Source of the DNA: Nitrososphaerota archaeon
GTDB lineage: Archaea; Thermoproteota; Nitrososphaeria; Nitrososphaerales; CADDZS01
Length of the DNA: 41,111 bases
Assembly: GCA_021325255.1 (NCBI GenBank)
Contig: JAJPHP010000066.1
Coordinates: 1-41,111 of the forward strand
Direction of reading: 5' to 3'
Numbering within the stretch: the stretch's first letter is position 1; each line of letters begins with the position of its first letter. The position numbers and the translations under genes were made by a program. This document shows, one piece after another, positions 16,056-24,419 of the stretch. The notes under the pieces are model-generated. The model was given only the letters and a program-made list of their open reading frames with translations, was not told the DNA's origin and did no database searches.

Positions 16056-18515
16056 TTGCAGAAATCTGAAAGCGTACAACGATCTGAAAGGAAGCTTCTT
16101 GCATCGAAAGAAGTGACATTACTTCGTCGCCCCTTTACCGTGGTGGGCAAGCCACTGCCTAGGATTGACGCACTAGCAAAGGTAACAGGACGCGCTATGT
16201 ATACCGGCGACCTTGAGCTCGATCCGAGAACCCTCTACATGAGAATATTGCGTAGCCCCTACGCGCATGCCAGAATAAAGCGAATTGATTCAAGCAAGGC
16301 AGAAGCCCTTCCGGGGGTTCACGCGATTATCCATAGAGGCAAATTCCCCGATTGGAAGATGTACTTTTACCTCATTCCTCAATTCGTCTTCCCGGAAAAT
16401 GTGACGTGGGCGGGCCAAGAGATCGCTGCGGTTGCTGCTGAGAGCATCGACATCGCCAACGCCGCATTGAAACTAATTGAAGTCGAGTACGAGCCAAAGC
16501 CTCATGTTTTAGACGCGGTGGAGGCGCTTCATCCAGACGCGCCAATCGTGGAAATCCTTGACGTAATTGATGCCAACAACATTAGGGCACCAAAGCTTCC
16601 TCCAGCCGGAAATATGTTCGAGGGGAGGCCCGAAGTGTTGAAGCGCGGAGATTTGGACAAGGGCTTTGCGGAGGCTGATCTGGTTTTCGAGGACACCTAC
16701 TCGGTTCCGTTCCAATATCATGCCCCTATGCAGACGCGAGTTGTGGTGGCGGAGTGGGGTGGAGACAAACTTAGCATCGAAGAGTCGTGCCAAGGCCTGT
16801 GGATGGTGCGCGAGGATCTCGTGAAATCCTTGGGCTTGAGAGAGGACCAAATTCGGATTAGGGTTGGGATGCAAGGAGGTGGATTTGGTTCAAAGGCTGG
16901 AGCTCAGCGCTACCTCCACTTGGTCAGTCGACTTGCGATGCTTACGGGAAGACCAGTTCGGTTTGAGCAGACAAGACCAGAGGAGTTCATCAGTCACCCA
17001 CACCGCTGGGCTAGCACTATGTGGCTCAAAACTGGGATGAAACGCGATGGAACCCTCACTGCGCTATCTGGAAAGTTCCTGGTGAACATTGGGACAGGCA
17101 GCACTTATGGCAATCAGAAAGATCAGATGATCCTGACGCCTTGGAAGTTGTATAGTTGCCCAAACGTAACCTTGGAGCAGTATGGTGTCTATACCAATGC
17201 ACAATTGACTTCCTACATGCGTGGGGTGATGGTCCTCATGGGTAACTTTGCGATAGAGGCCCACATGGATCGAGTAGCAGACCTTTTGGGACTGGACCCA
17301 TTTTACTTCCGAATGAAGAATTATACTGTTTGGGGCGATCAGGTAAACAAGGTCCCATACTCTGCATACAACCTCAATCGGTGCATGGAGCTCGTTGCCG
17401 AAGCGATAGGCTGGAATCGCAGAGCAAGTATGAGAGAAGAAAACAAGGGTAGAAAAGTAAAGCGGGGACTCGGACTTGCGGCCGCCCTTGACAACGCCAA
17501 CGGGTTTCCGCCGTACAAAGCAAACGCGGATGTATACGTCGCTCCGGATGGACACGCGAGGTTGGTCATCGGAACCGTGGATGTGGGCGGGGGAGAAGCA
17601 ACCGTACTTGGGATGATCGCAGCTGAGCAGCTTGGCGTGAGTTTGGATAGAGTCAAGGTGCAGTGGGGTGATACTGAGAAGACAAAGTACAGCCCTTCAA
17701 CACATGCAAACAGGATCACGGCGGAGATGGGTCCGGCCGTGTTGCAGGCAGCAGATGAGGCGAGGAAGAAATTGTTTGCTGTAGCAGCTGATATGTTGCG
17801 AACGTCAGCAGACAAACTGGAGTCTGCCAACAACTTCATCTACGTAAAGGACGAACCGGGAAGGGCTCTGAGCTTTGAACAAGTGTGCGGCACTCTTCCC
17901 GATGAAGGCATAAGCGGAACCGGAAGCCGTATACCCAACCCTACAGATTGGCAGTTCAACGTGTTCAGCGCCAAGGCGTGCGAGGTCGAAGTTGATACCG
18001 AAACGGGCCAAGTGCGTGTATTAAAAGTGGCTTCTGCTCACGAGGTCGGAAAGGCCCTAAATCCTAAACTCGTAGAATCACAGCAATTTGGCGGCGTTGT
18101 GATGGGCCTAGGTTTTGCCTTCAGCGAGGAGCCCTTCATAGATGCAAAGAGCGGAGTTATGCTTAACCCTGACCTGCATCAATATCGCATGGCGACAGTT
18201 CGGGAGTGCCCGGAGATCGTAACCTTCAACGTCGAAGCGGAAGATCCCTTCTTTGCATACTCTGCAAAGGGGCTTGGCAATGGGACGCTGATTGCCGTCG
18301 CCCCAGCCGTCAGAGCCGCCATAGCTGACGCAACGGGCGTCTGGATAAACGAGCTGCCCATAACACGCGACAAAATACTGAACAGGCTTTATCCCTCGGA
18401 AAGCAGGCGAACTGCAAATAGCGAGAGGGAAAACAGTTCGAGCAAGTTTCTAAGGGACCTCTCTGCTACACGGCCAATCATAGCAAAGGACTACATCATA
18501 GAGATGGGAGAGTAA
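16056..18515 (+). CDS. Molybdenum hydroxylase large subunit (XdhA/CoxL family), altered active site
   Basis: The 819-residue protein binds molybdopterin cytosine dinucleotide in the xanthine dehydrogenase/CO dehydrogenase/aldehyde oxidase family. Visible landmarks are GKPLPRIDALAKVTGRAMYTGD (residues 31-52), the Moco motif GGGFGSK (274-280), an Arg-Gly at 389-390 and STHANRITAEMG. Several positions differ from the family norm. The Glu that acts as general base in the KGxGE motif is Asn742 (KGLGN), the GQG of the second Moco loop is GGG (511-513), and the usual Glu-Pro after HAPM is Gln-Thr. The TTG at 16056 is the start. The [2Fe-2S] and FAD subunits follow at 8 and 13 bp. Substrate unknown; catalysis may be changed. 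Confidence 0.88.
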   Translation: MQKSESVQRSERKLLASKEVTLLRRPFTVVGKPLPRIDALAKVTGRAMYTGDLELDPRTLYMRILRSPYAHARIKRIDSSKAEALPGVHAIIHRGKFPDWKMYFYLIPQFVFPENVTWAGQEIAAVAAESIDIANAALKLIEVEYEPKPHVLDAVEALHPDAPIVEILDVIDANNIRAPKLPPAGNMFEGRPEVLKRGDLDKGFAEADLVFEDTYSVPFQYHAPMQTRVVVAEWGGDKLSIEESCQGLWMVREDLVKSLGLREDQIRIRVGMQGGGFGSKAGAQRYLHLVSRLAMLTGRPVRFEQTRPEEFISHPHRWASTMWLKTGMKRDGTLTALSGKFLVNIGTGSTYGNQKDQMILTPWKLYSCPNVTLEQYGVYTNAQLTSYMRGVMVLMGNFAIEAHMDRVADLLGLDPFYFRMKNYTVWGDQVNKVPYSAYNLNRCMELVAEAIGWNRRASMREENKGRKVKRGLGLAAALDNANGFPPYKANADVYVAPDGHARLVIGTVDVGGGEATVLGMIAAEQLGVSLDRVKVQWGDTEKTKYSPSTHANRITAEMGPAVLQAADEARKKLFAVAADMLRTSADKLESANNFIYVKDEPGRALSFEQVCGTLPDEGISGTGSRIPNPTDWQFNVFSAKACEVEVDTETGQVRVLKVASAHEVGKALNPKLVESQQFGGVVMGLGFAFSEEPFIDAKSGVMLNPDLHQYRMATVRECPEIVTFNVEAEDPFFAYSAKGLGNGTLIAVAPAVRAAIADATGVWINELPITRDKILNRLYPSESRRTANSERENSSSKFLRDLSATRPIIAKDYIIEMGE

Positions 18516-18523
18516 CTGCAGGA

Positions 18524-19057
18524 GTGGAATCAGCGAGTCAGGGCAACGGCAGCAGTCCCGTTTCCTCAGATATTGTTGAACTTGAAGTAAATGGCGAACA
18601 TCGCTTGCTGACTGTTCAAGCAAGAGAGACTCTTGCCGAAGTCCTCAGATACAGATTGAAGCTAACTGGGACGAAACTTGGATGCAACAGAGCAGAATGC
18701 GGGACCTGCACGGTGATAATCGACGGAGAGACGGCGCTTGCTTGCAGCGTCCTTGCTCTCGAAGCAACTGGAAGACGGATTGAGACAATTGAAGGAATTT
18801 CTGAGGGATCTGCAACGAAACTCCATCCACTTCAGGAGTCCTTCATAAACGAGGATGCGCTTCAGTGCGGTTACTGCATCCCTGGCATGATAATGTCTTG
18901 CAAGAATCTCCTAGACCACAACCCTTCGCCGACAGCTAACGATGTAAAGCGAGCGGTCGAGGGAAATTACTGTCGGTGCGGCGCCTACCCTAACATCATC
19001 TCTGCAACCCTAAAGGCCGCCAGTATGATGCGTGAATTGAAGAGGGTCGTACCCTGA
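18524..19057 (+). CDS. Molybdenum hydroxylase [2Fe-2S] subunit
   Basis: The 177-residue protein contains both cluster motifs of this family: Cys54, Cys59, Cys62 and Cys74 (LGCNRAECGTCTV then ACSV) for the plant-type cluster, and Cys115, Cys118, Cys150 and Cys152 (QCGYC and YCRCG) for the cluster nearest the Mo site, with Gln114 before the latter as usual. It passes electrons from the Mo centre to FAD. The GTG start is 8 bp after the large subunit. An N-terminal extension of about 15 Ser/Gly-rich residues precedes the fold. All ligands are intact, so the electron path is conserved even though the large subunit is unusual. Confidence 0.93.
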   Translation: MESASQGNGSSPVSSDIVELEVNGEHRLLTVQARETLAEVLRYRLKLTGTKLGCNRAECGTCTVIIDGETALACSVLALEATGRRIETIEGISEGSATKLHPLQESFINEDALQCGYCIPGMIMSCKNLLDHNPSPTANDVKRAVEGNYCRCGAYPNIISATLKAASMMRELKRVVP

Positions 19058-19070
19058 TTAAATTCGAGTC

Positions 19071-20105
19071 GTGAATTTTTTCCCTTTGCTCTACGAGCTT
19101 CCGCCGATAAAATACTTGAGGGCAGAAAGCGTAGAGTCTGCCGTACACTGGCTTGACCAATTCGACGGTAGGGCTAGGATTCTCGCGGGCGGCACCGACC
19201 TTCTGGGGTTAATGAAGGACAACGTCACCGGCTCGAAGATGCCCATGCCTGAACTACTCATAGATATCAAGCGGATACCGGGTATCAGAGATATTGGATA
19301 TGATGCAGAGGGTGTCTTGAGGATCGGAGCTGCTGCTACGCTGCATGACCTAGAGTCTTCCCCTCTCGTGACAGGAAAGTATTCACTACTAGCCCAGGCC
19401 GCGAGCGAAGTTGCGACACATCAGATAAAGAACATGGGCACGATTGGGGGCAATCTCTGCCAGAGGCCGTGGTGCTGGTACTTCCGCGTTCCGCACTTTG
19501 ACTGCTTCAAGAAGGGTGGGAAGCAGTGTTATGCCATAACTGGAAACAACAAATTCTACTTTTCCATTCTCGGTCTCGGTATCTGCGTGATGGCTCACCC
19601 CTCGGACACGGCTCCTGCCCTAATTGCGCTTGACGCCTCAGTGCGGATAGCAGGACCAAGCGGCCTACGAATATTGCCGGTGGCCGAATTTTTCAACGGC
19701 CCTAGGGAGACATTCGAGACAATTCTTGATAGCAACGAAATGCTTGTCGAGGTTCTTTTGCCGAGGGAGCAACCAAAAAACTCCGTGGGAGTGTATCTAA
19801 AGGAACGCCTGCGAGAGACCTGGGATTTCGCGCTTGCAAGCGTTGCAATCCAGGCGAACCGTAGCGCAACAAATCGTGCATTTGAGCAGGTACGCATTGT
19901 GCTCGGAGGGGTGGCACCCTTTCCATACCGTGTTCCAAAAGCAGAAGAACTGTTAATCGGTAAGATTGTCACTACTAGCCTGCTCGAGGAGGTCGCAGAA
20001 GTTGCCGTCCAGGGAGCTCGCCCATTGAGCATGAATGCGTACAAGATTCCATTGCTGAAAGCACTTGTAAAAAGGGCGCTGCAACGTTGCGCCGAATCCG
20101 GTTGA
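19071..20105 (+). CDS. Molybdenum hydroxylase FAD subunit with extra cysteines
   Basis: The 344-residue protein has the FAD pyrophosphate loops AGGTDLLG (39-46) and TIGGNLC (124-130), and the C-terminal domain that includes LGGVAPFPYRVPKAEELL. Between the second FAD loop and AHPSDTAPAL there is a Cys-rich segment with Cys135, Cys145, Cys153 and Cys172 plus Cys130. A comparable insertion in 4-hydroxybenzoyl-CoA reductase holds a [4Fe-4S] cluster. It completes the trimeric enzyme and would hand electrons to an acceptor. The GTG at 19071 follows the [2Fe-2S] gene by 13 bp. Confidence 0.9.
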   Translation: MNFFPLLYELPPIKYLRAESVESAVHWLDQFDGRARILAGGTDLLGLMKDNVTGSKMPMPELLIDIKRIPGIRDIGYDAEGVLRIGAAATLHDLESSPLVTGKYSLLAQAASEVATHQIKNMGTIGGNLCQRPWCWYFRVPHFDCFKKGGKQCYAITGNNKFYFSILGLGICVMAHPSDTAPALIALDASVRIAGPSGLRILPVAEFFNGPRETFETILDSNEMLVEVLLPREQPKNSVGVYLKERLRETWDFALASVAIQANRSATNRAFEQVRIVLGGVAPFPYRVPKAEELLIGKIVTTSLLEEVAEVAVQGARPLSMNAYKIPLLKALVKRALQRCAESG

Positions 20106-20174
20106 AGCTTTTCTGCCCGCTAACTGGGAGAGGAAGCGAGAAGCATCCTGTCATCATGGAAAATACGGGGGAAG

Positions 20175-20183
20175 AATATATTA
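20175..20183 (+). promoter_or_regulatory. TATA-like box of the guanidine-modifying enzyme gene
   Basis: AATATATTA is centred 30 bp before ATG 20209, the position expected for a leaderless message. The gene therefore probably has its own promoter despite lying just downstream of the Mo-hydroxylase genes. Confidence 0.5.
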
Positions 20184-20208
20184 GGAGCGCCATTGCCCAG
20201 CGTCGAGC

Positions 20209-21339
20209 ATGGAAATTCAATACGAGAGAAAGAAGGAAGAGGTCAAGTGTCCCAGGTTAGACTGGAAGGGGAGTTTGGAAAATTATCCGCTGGAGAACTT
20301 TCCTGATTACGAGCCGGGCAAGCCACCGAGATTTGAGAGGCTCGCCGAAATTGGCCATCTCGACGAATACCAGCGCATCTGGGGCAAGCCCTGCGGCGAG
20401 CAGGGAATAGGAAGATTGCGAGAGGTCGCACTGGTCAGACCAGATGAGTACGAGATGGATCCTCTGTTCTTGAACAATCCAGAGTTCTTCCTCATGCGCT
20501 ATATGATGCTGAACAACGCCAAGGTCAGTCTGGAGAGGATGCAGCAGAACTTCGACCAGTATGTCGATGTCCTCAAGCAAGAGGGAGTCAAGGTCGACAT
20601 CGTAGAGCACGACAAGGACTCAAAGATGGGCATGTACGGCCCTTTGAGAAAGTTGTTTGTTGCAGCAAGGCTGGGGTTTGTGATAAACGGCGGCGCCATC
20701 ATAAAGAGGTGGGGACACTCGTCGTGGAGCAGGGGCCTTGAGTACTACGCACAGAGATTCTTCACTCAGCTAGATGTTCCGATTCTGCTCTTTGTGAGCG
20801 GAAAGGGAATCTTTGAGGACGCCTGGGTCTGGGCTGCGGAAAACGTCCTTATCGGTAACTATGGAATCGCGTGCAACGAGGAGGCTATGGGGCAGCTGAC
20901 GCCGGTATTCAAAGCAGCGGGAATAGAGGAAGTGGTCATGGGTAACTCCACATCGATCATGGACAGCTTCCAATCGGGCGGCGATTTTCACACGGATGTC
21001 TCTATCGGGGTCGTTGATTCGGGGCTCGCCGTTGTCTATCCTGCACAGCTCGACTGGAAAATCTATACCTGGCTCAAGAGCCACCACTTCAGATTGCTGG
21101 AGATCCCTCACGACGAACAGGTGAAAGCAATTCCAGCGAACGGCGTACTTGTAAAGCCCGGCAAGGTAATCATGTCATCCTATGCAAAAAAGACAAACGC
21201 GATGCTACGCGCGGAGGGCGTTGATGTCATTGAAATTGACACCGACGGTCTAGCTCAGGGTGGAGTCAACGGGATAAGGTGCTGCACCTGCCGCATCTAC
21301 AGAGAACCAGGCCCGAGGCTCGAAGAGATAAGGCGATAG
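20209..21339 (+). CDS. Amidinotransferase/dimethylargininase-like guanidine-modifying enzyme
   Basis: The 376-residue protein belongs to the pentein fold guanidine-modifying superfamily (arginine deiminase, dimethylarginine dimethylaminohydrolase, glycine amidinotransferase). It has REVALVRPDEYE at the start of the fold, VINGGAIIKRW, the catalytic-His segment GGDFHTDVSIGVVD and the nucleophile segment GGVNGIRCCTCRIYREPG near the end, where one of the adjacent Cys is the expected nucleophile. The usual EGGD carboxylate pair is not obvious: FEDAWVWAAENVLIG occupies that place. The reaction would be hydrolysis or transfer at a guanidino group; substrate unknown. Its position after the Mo-hydroxylase suggests linked nitrogen-compound breakdown. 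Confidence 0.8.
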   Translation: MEIQYERKKEEVKCPRLDWKGSLENYPLENFPDYEPGKPPRFERLAEIGHLDEYQRIWGKPCGEQGIGRLREVALVRPDEYEMDPLFLNNPEFFLMRYMMLNNAKVSLERMQQNFDQYVDVLKQEGVKVDIVEHDKDSKMGMYGPLRKLFVAARLGFVINGGAIIKRWGHSSWSRGLEYYAQRFFTQLDVPILLFVSGKGIFEDAWVWAAENVLIGNYGIACNEEAMGQLTPVFKAAGIEEVVMGNSTSIMDSFQSGGDFHTDVSIGVVDSGLAVVYPAQLDWKIYTWLKSHHFRLLEIPHDEQVKAIPANGVLVKPGKVIMSSYAKKTNAMLRAEGVDVIEIDTDGLAQGGVNGIRCCTCRIYREPGPRLEEIRR

Positions 21340-21383
21340 TTCACACCTAGCAATTACGACAAACTCTGTGGCGGTACGAGTCA

Positions 21384-21433
21384 TTTTTTCTCTCCTATCT
21401 CCCTTTCACTTTCTCCTCTCTTCTTTCTTGCAG
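21384..21433 (+). terminator. Pyrimidine-rich terminator-like tract
   Basis: After the stop at 21339 a nearly continuous T/C tract of about 50 bases (TTTTTTCTCTCCTATCTCCC and on) occurs, comparable with those after 13234 and 24354. T-rich runs are sufficient for archaeal termination. Confidence 0.5.
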
Positions 21434-21491
21434 ATGTGCTCAGTGTATTCCTTTATTGGTGCAAATTTTCCACAGTGCGCATTGCCTACAC

Positions 21492-22901
21492 ATGACGAAT
21501 AAGCTCCGCAGACTTACCCTCGTCCTCGGCATTATCGTGGTGCTACTGGGAGCCTACACTCTCCTATACTCACCATTTTCTATCGTGGGAAGGCCGAGTC
21601 AGAGCAAGACAACGAGTATTAGCTACAATGCCCAGATTCAAAGGCAGGAGTTCGTAACAGAGTACTCCCTTCCCCCTAATTCTGAACCCAACGTTGTAGG
21701 GGTCGGGTCAGACGGAACTGTCTGGTCCGTCCTGCAAAACTCCTCAGCTCTAGTCGAACTTGATCCGTCGTCAGGAGCTGTGCACCAGTATATCCTCCCA
21801 TTTTCATCTAAGGTAGGACTGCAGACATGGGGAATCGCGGTGGATAGCTCAAGAAATCTAGTCTGGTTTACTGACCAGACAAGTAATTCAGTTTGGAATT
21901 TCAACATTACAAGCCATACTTTTGCAAGATATTCTCTGCCAGCGAAGAACTCGTTTCCGTTTGACATTGCAGTGGATAGTAAAGGAGATGCGTGGTTCAC
22001 CGAGTATTTTGGGGGCAAGCTAGGAGAGATTACTTCGACTGGAAGGTTGGCAGAGTGGAACGTTTCCAGCGATGCATATTCTGAGCCCGCTGGGATAACC
22101 ATTGACAATCAAAGAAACGTCGTATGGTTCACATTGTTACAGGGAAACAGCGTCTGCTCCTTCTCGAATGGAAGGATCCAGTTGTACAACCTCAGCGGTT
22201 ATGGCGTTTCATATGTCACGGGGATAGCAGTTGATTCTGGCGGCAATCTTTGGCTCACACAGCACGGCCCAAGCCTGATCTCTGAGTACAATCCAACGAC
22301 GCATTACTTCAGGTCGATATCCACATCCATACCACCTCTGAATACTTCACTGCCATACTTCGTGGCAGTGGATCAGAGTAACCGTGTCTGGTTTGACGAG
22401 CATTACGGCAACTCCATCGCAGTGTTCAATCCACAAGATAGCAGCCTTGTCGAATACCTGATTCCACCGGGACCAGACGCGTTTGCAAATCTGACTGGAG
22501 CCGTGCAAATAGGCCTTGGCCCTGATGGGCGGGCATGGTTTCCAGAACTTTACACGGGAAGGATTGGGTCAGTAAACAGCTCTGAAGATTTGAGTTACAA
22601 TCTGACATTTCAGAATTCCTCGATACCGCAAAGCCCGATAGTTTCGAATGATGGGAGCACTGTCACGCTTAATTTCTCCATTGCAGGAAAATGCAATTGC
22701 GGAATATCACTTAATGCCTACATGAGCAACTCGACCGGAAAATTTTCCTTCTCTTTCGGACGGGACTCAGGCATCGGAAATTTCAGTTCCACTTTCACGA
22801 TCAGAAATACGGGAGCAGAACGCGGCGTATATTTCGTCACAGTTAGTGCAAAGAGCGCGTCGATAACTGTATCCAGAGTCCTTGAGATACAGTCGAATTA
22901 A
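21492..22901 (+). CDS. Secreted Vgb/NHL-like beta-propeller protein
   Basis: From ATG 21492 the 469-residue protein has a signal/anchor helix (RLTLVLGIIVVLLGAYTLLYS) and then repeating blades of about 45 residues. Each has a DxxGNxWFT-like core, for example GIAVDSSRNLVWFTDQTSN, DIAVDSKGDAWFTEYFGG, GIAVDSGGNLWLTQHG and FVAVDQSNRVWFDEHYGN. This is the pattern of virginiamycin-B-lyase-like and NHL propellers. The last 120 residues look like an Ig-type domain (STVTLNFSIAGKCNCGISL to ITVSRVLEIQSN). No catalytic His/Glu set of true lyases can be assigned with confidence. It likely acts outside the cell, binding a polymer or partner protein. Confidence 0.75.
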   Translation: MTNKLRRLTLVLGIIVVLLGAYTLLYSPFSIVGRPSQSKTTSISYNAQIQRQEFVTEYSLPPNSEPNVVGVGSDGTVWSVLQNSSALVELDPSSGAVHQYILPFSSKVGLQTWGIAVDSSRNLVWFTDQTSNSVWNFNITSHTFARYSLPAKNSFPFDIAVDSKGDAWFTEYFGGKLGEITSTGRLAEWNVSSDAYSEPAGITIDNQRNVVWFTLLQGNSVCSFSNGRIQLYNLSGYGVSYVTGIAVDSGGNLWLTQHGPSLISEYNPTTHYFRSISTSIPPLNTSLPYFVAVDQSNRVWFDEHYGNSIAVFNPQDSSLVEYLIPPGPDAFANLTGAVQIGLGPDGRAWFPELYTGRIGSVNSSEDLSYNLTFQNSSIPQSPIVSNDGSTVTLNFSIAGKCNCGISLNAYMSNSTGKFSFSFGRDSGIGNFSSTFTIRNTGAERGVYFVTVSAKSASITVSRVLEIQSN

Positions 22902-22940
22902 GCAGGAGCAAAAAGAGGGCGGCGCTGAGTTATATGGAAA

Positions 22941-22958
22941 ATTCTCTTGCAAGAGAAT
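22941..22958. terminator. Bidirectional hairpin between convergent genes
   Basis: ATTCTCTTGCAAGAGAAT is a perfect 18-bp palindrome sitting in the 60-bp gap between two convergent stop codons (22901 and 22962). It is placed to serve as a terminator or 3' stabiliser in both directions. Confidence 0.55.
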
Positions 22959-22961
22959 CTC

Positions 22962-23462
22962 TCATGGCTTTTTCTTCTCCTCAAACGGCGGAACATAGGG
23001 CAACTTCTGACGTCTCTCCTCCCTTCGCAGCGACATTATTGTAACCACCGAGAAAATTAGAACAACGACAAGCAGGAAGATGGCAGTCGACATTGTATAT
23101 GGCCAAAGGGCCCAGCCTTCGTTCGGATCGCCTAAAATTAGATACCTGAATGCATCGTACTGCGTAGGCCAGCAGTTGGAGCCGCCTCCGAGGCACATTT
23201 TGGTCGAAATGTCAACTGCGAGTGAAACAAAGTAGACGATGGGCCAAGCGACGCCAGCCAGCCCTACCCATAATTTGCTTAAGGGTTTCGCAAACAAGAT
23301 CAGGGCTGCAACAACATCAACTGCTGCTACGCCCCAATTAAGGTAGTAGTGGACAAGATTGTAATCATAGAGGTTCCCATCTTTTAGTCCGATGTAGACG
23401 TTGATTCCAAAGACGCCCAGCATCAACATTCCTGAAATTCTTGGCAATGCTTTGTCGCTCAA
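22962..23462 (-). CDS. Four-helix membrane protein
   Basis: The 166-residue protein has four hydrophobic segments (around residues 11-25, 44-60, 65-85 and 125-145) and a basic, proline-containing tail ending PPFEEKKKP. Between helices three and four lies a loop with two Cys (TKMCLGGGSNCWPTQYDAFRYL) likely outside the cell, which could form a disulfide. I do not recognise the family; the layout resembles small DoxX-like quinone-related proteins, but no signature residue confirms it. It is transcribed away from the cupredoxin gene, sharing a 133-bp promoter region, so the two may be co-regulated. Confidence 0.6.
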   Translation of the reverse strand: MSDKALPRISGMLMLGVFGINVYIGLKDGNLYDYNLVHYYLNWGVAAVDVVAALILFAKPLSKLWVGLAGVAWPIVYFVSLAVDISTKMCLGGGSNCWPTQYDAFRYLILGDPNEGWALWPYTMSTAIFLLVVVLIFSVVTIMSLRREERRQKLPYVPPFEEKKKP

Positions 23463-23560
23463 AATTCTAGACCATGCACGCTCTGGGGGGGTGGGAGACG
23501 AAAAACTAGCTAGTGGGTCTTTCCATTATTCGCAACCAACCCGCGCGCTAATAATCTCAT

Positions 23561-23572
23561 TAAATATAAAAA
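23561..23572 (+). promoter_or_regulatory. TATA box of the sulfocyanin-like gene
   Basis: TAAATATAAAAA is centred about 29 bp before GTG 23596, matching a leaderless message and fixing the start of the gene well inside the longer open frame that begins at 23401. Confidence 0.6.
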
Positions 23573-23595
23573 CGTGTTCTGGTCAGGCATGTTTT

Positions 23596-24354
23596 GTGAA
23601 ATTAAACAAGAGATTCTCCGCAATCGCTACGATGATCGTCGTGGTCATCGTCATAGTAATTGTTGTCGTGGCTTCGGTTGCAGGCTATGCACTCTTCGGT
23701 ATGCCTCACAGTTCCACAAGTAACAACAGTGCCTCCTCGTCCTCCTCTGCGCCTACTAGCTCTACTTCCTCCTCTACTACGAGCGTTTCTTCCAGTTCAT
23801 CATCATCATCGTCCTCCATATCACAAAGCAGTAGTGCCACATCATCATCAAGCTCTTCCACTGGTAGTGGAAACAGCAATTCCACATACTCGCTACCTTA
23901 TGACGCCTCGACAAAGAGCGTCCGGATTTTCCTAGCCATACTCACCAACGCATCTTCGGAAGTGAACTTTAACGCCACAAATTATGGATCCATGGTAATC
24001 TACGTCCCGGTCGGTTCAAATCTGAATATAACTATGGATAACTTGGAGAGTCTGCCGCACAATCTGCTGCTCGTGCAGAATACAACCGATGTGCCCGGAG
24101 AGGATGTTGGGACGACTGGTAAGGTTCTTCTGGGGATTGGAGTTACAACTACGGCCTATCTGTTCGCAGGATACAGCAAATCTTCAGAGAGTGCCTCATA
24201 CAGCAACATTGCCGCTGGAACATACTGGCTGGCTTGTGGAACAAGAAAACATGCAGCAAGTGGTTTGTTTGTGAACTTGATTGTGTCTAGCTCAGTCACG
24301 GCGCCATACGTTGTGATAAACAAGCCAGTGATACAACCATCAGGATTCAGTTAG
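23596..24354 (+). CDS. Sulfocyanin-like blue copper protein with Leu at the axial position
   Basis: From GTG 23596 the 252-residue protein has an N-terminal membrane anchor (MIVVVIVIVIVVVASVAGYALF), a Ser/Thr-rich linker of about 60 residues and a cupredoxin domain. The domain shows the sulfocyanin signatures: EVNFNATNYGSMVIYVPVG, SLPHNLLLVQN with ligand His155, and YWLACGTRKHAASGL with ligands Cys214 and His219. In sulfocyanins and rusticyanin the axial ligand is a Met in the C-x4-H-x4-M pattern; here that position is Leu224. It would carry electrons outside the membrane, probably to or from a terminal oxidase or the molybdoenzyme next door. The Leu should raise the redox potential, as in high-potential laccases. 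Confidence 0.85.
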   Translation: MKLNKRFSAIATMIVVVIVIVIVVVASVAGYALFGMPHSSTSNNSASSSSSAPTSSTSSSTTSVSSSSSSSSSSISQSSSATSSSSSSTGSGNSNSTYSLPYDASTKSVRIFLAILTNASSEVNFNATNYGSMVIYVPVGSNLNITMDNLESLPHNLLLVQNTTDVPGEDVGTTGKVLLGIGVTTTAYLFAGYSKSSESASYSNIAAGTYWLACGTRKHAASGLFVNLIVSSSVTAPYVVINKPVIQPSGFS

Positions 24355-24400
24355 AAGAAACGCAGGTCCAGTGTACACTCAGTCACTTCTTCTTTCTCTT

Positions 24401-24419
24401 GGAGGGCTTTTTTCCCTCC
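24401..24419 (+). terminator. Hairpin within a pyrimidine-rich terminator region
   Basis: GGAGGG (24401-24406) pairs with CCCTCC (24414-24419) around a CTTTTTT loop, flanked on both sides by C/T-rich runs (24388-24400 and 24420-24440). It lies about 45 bp after the cupredoxin stop. Confidence 0.5.

Noticed and set aside
23735..23885. Short repeats in the cupredoxin gene
   Set aside because: They are Ser/Thr codon repeats of a linker, not a tandem DNA repeat or CRISPR array.
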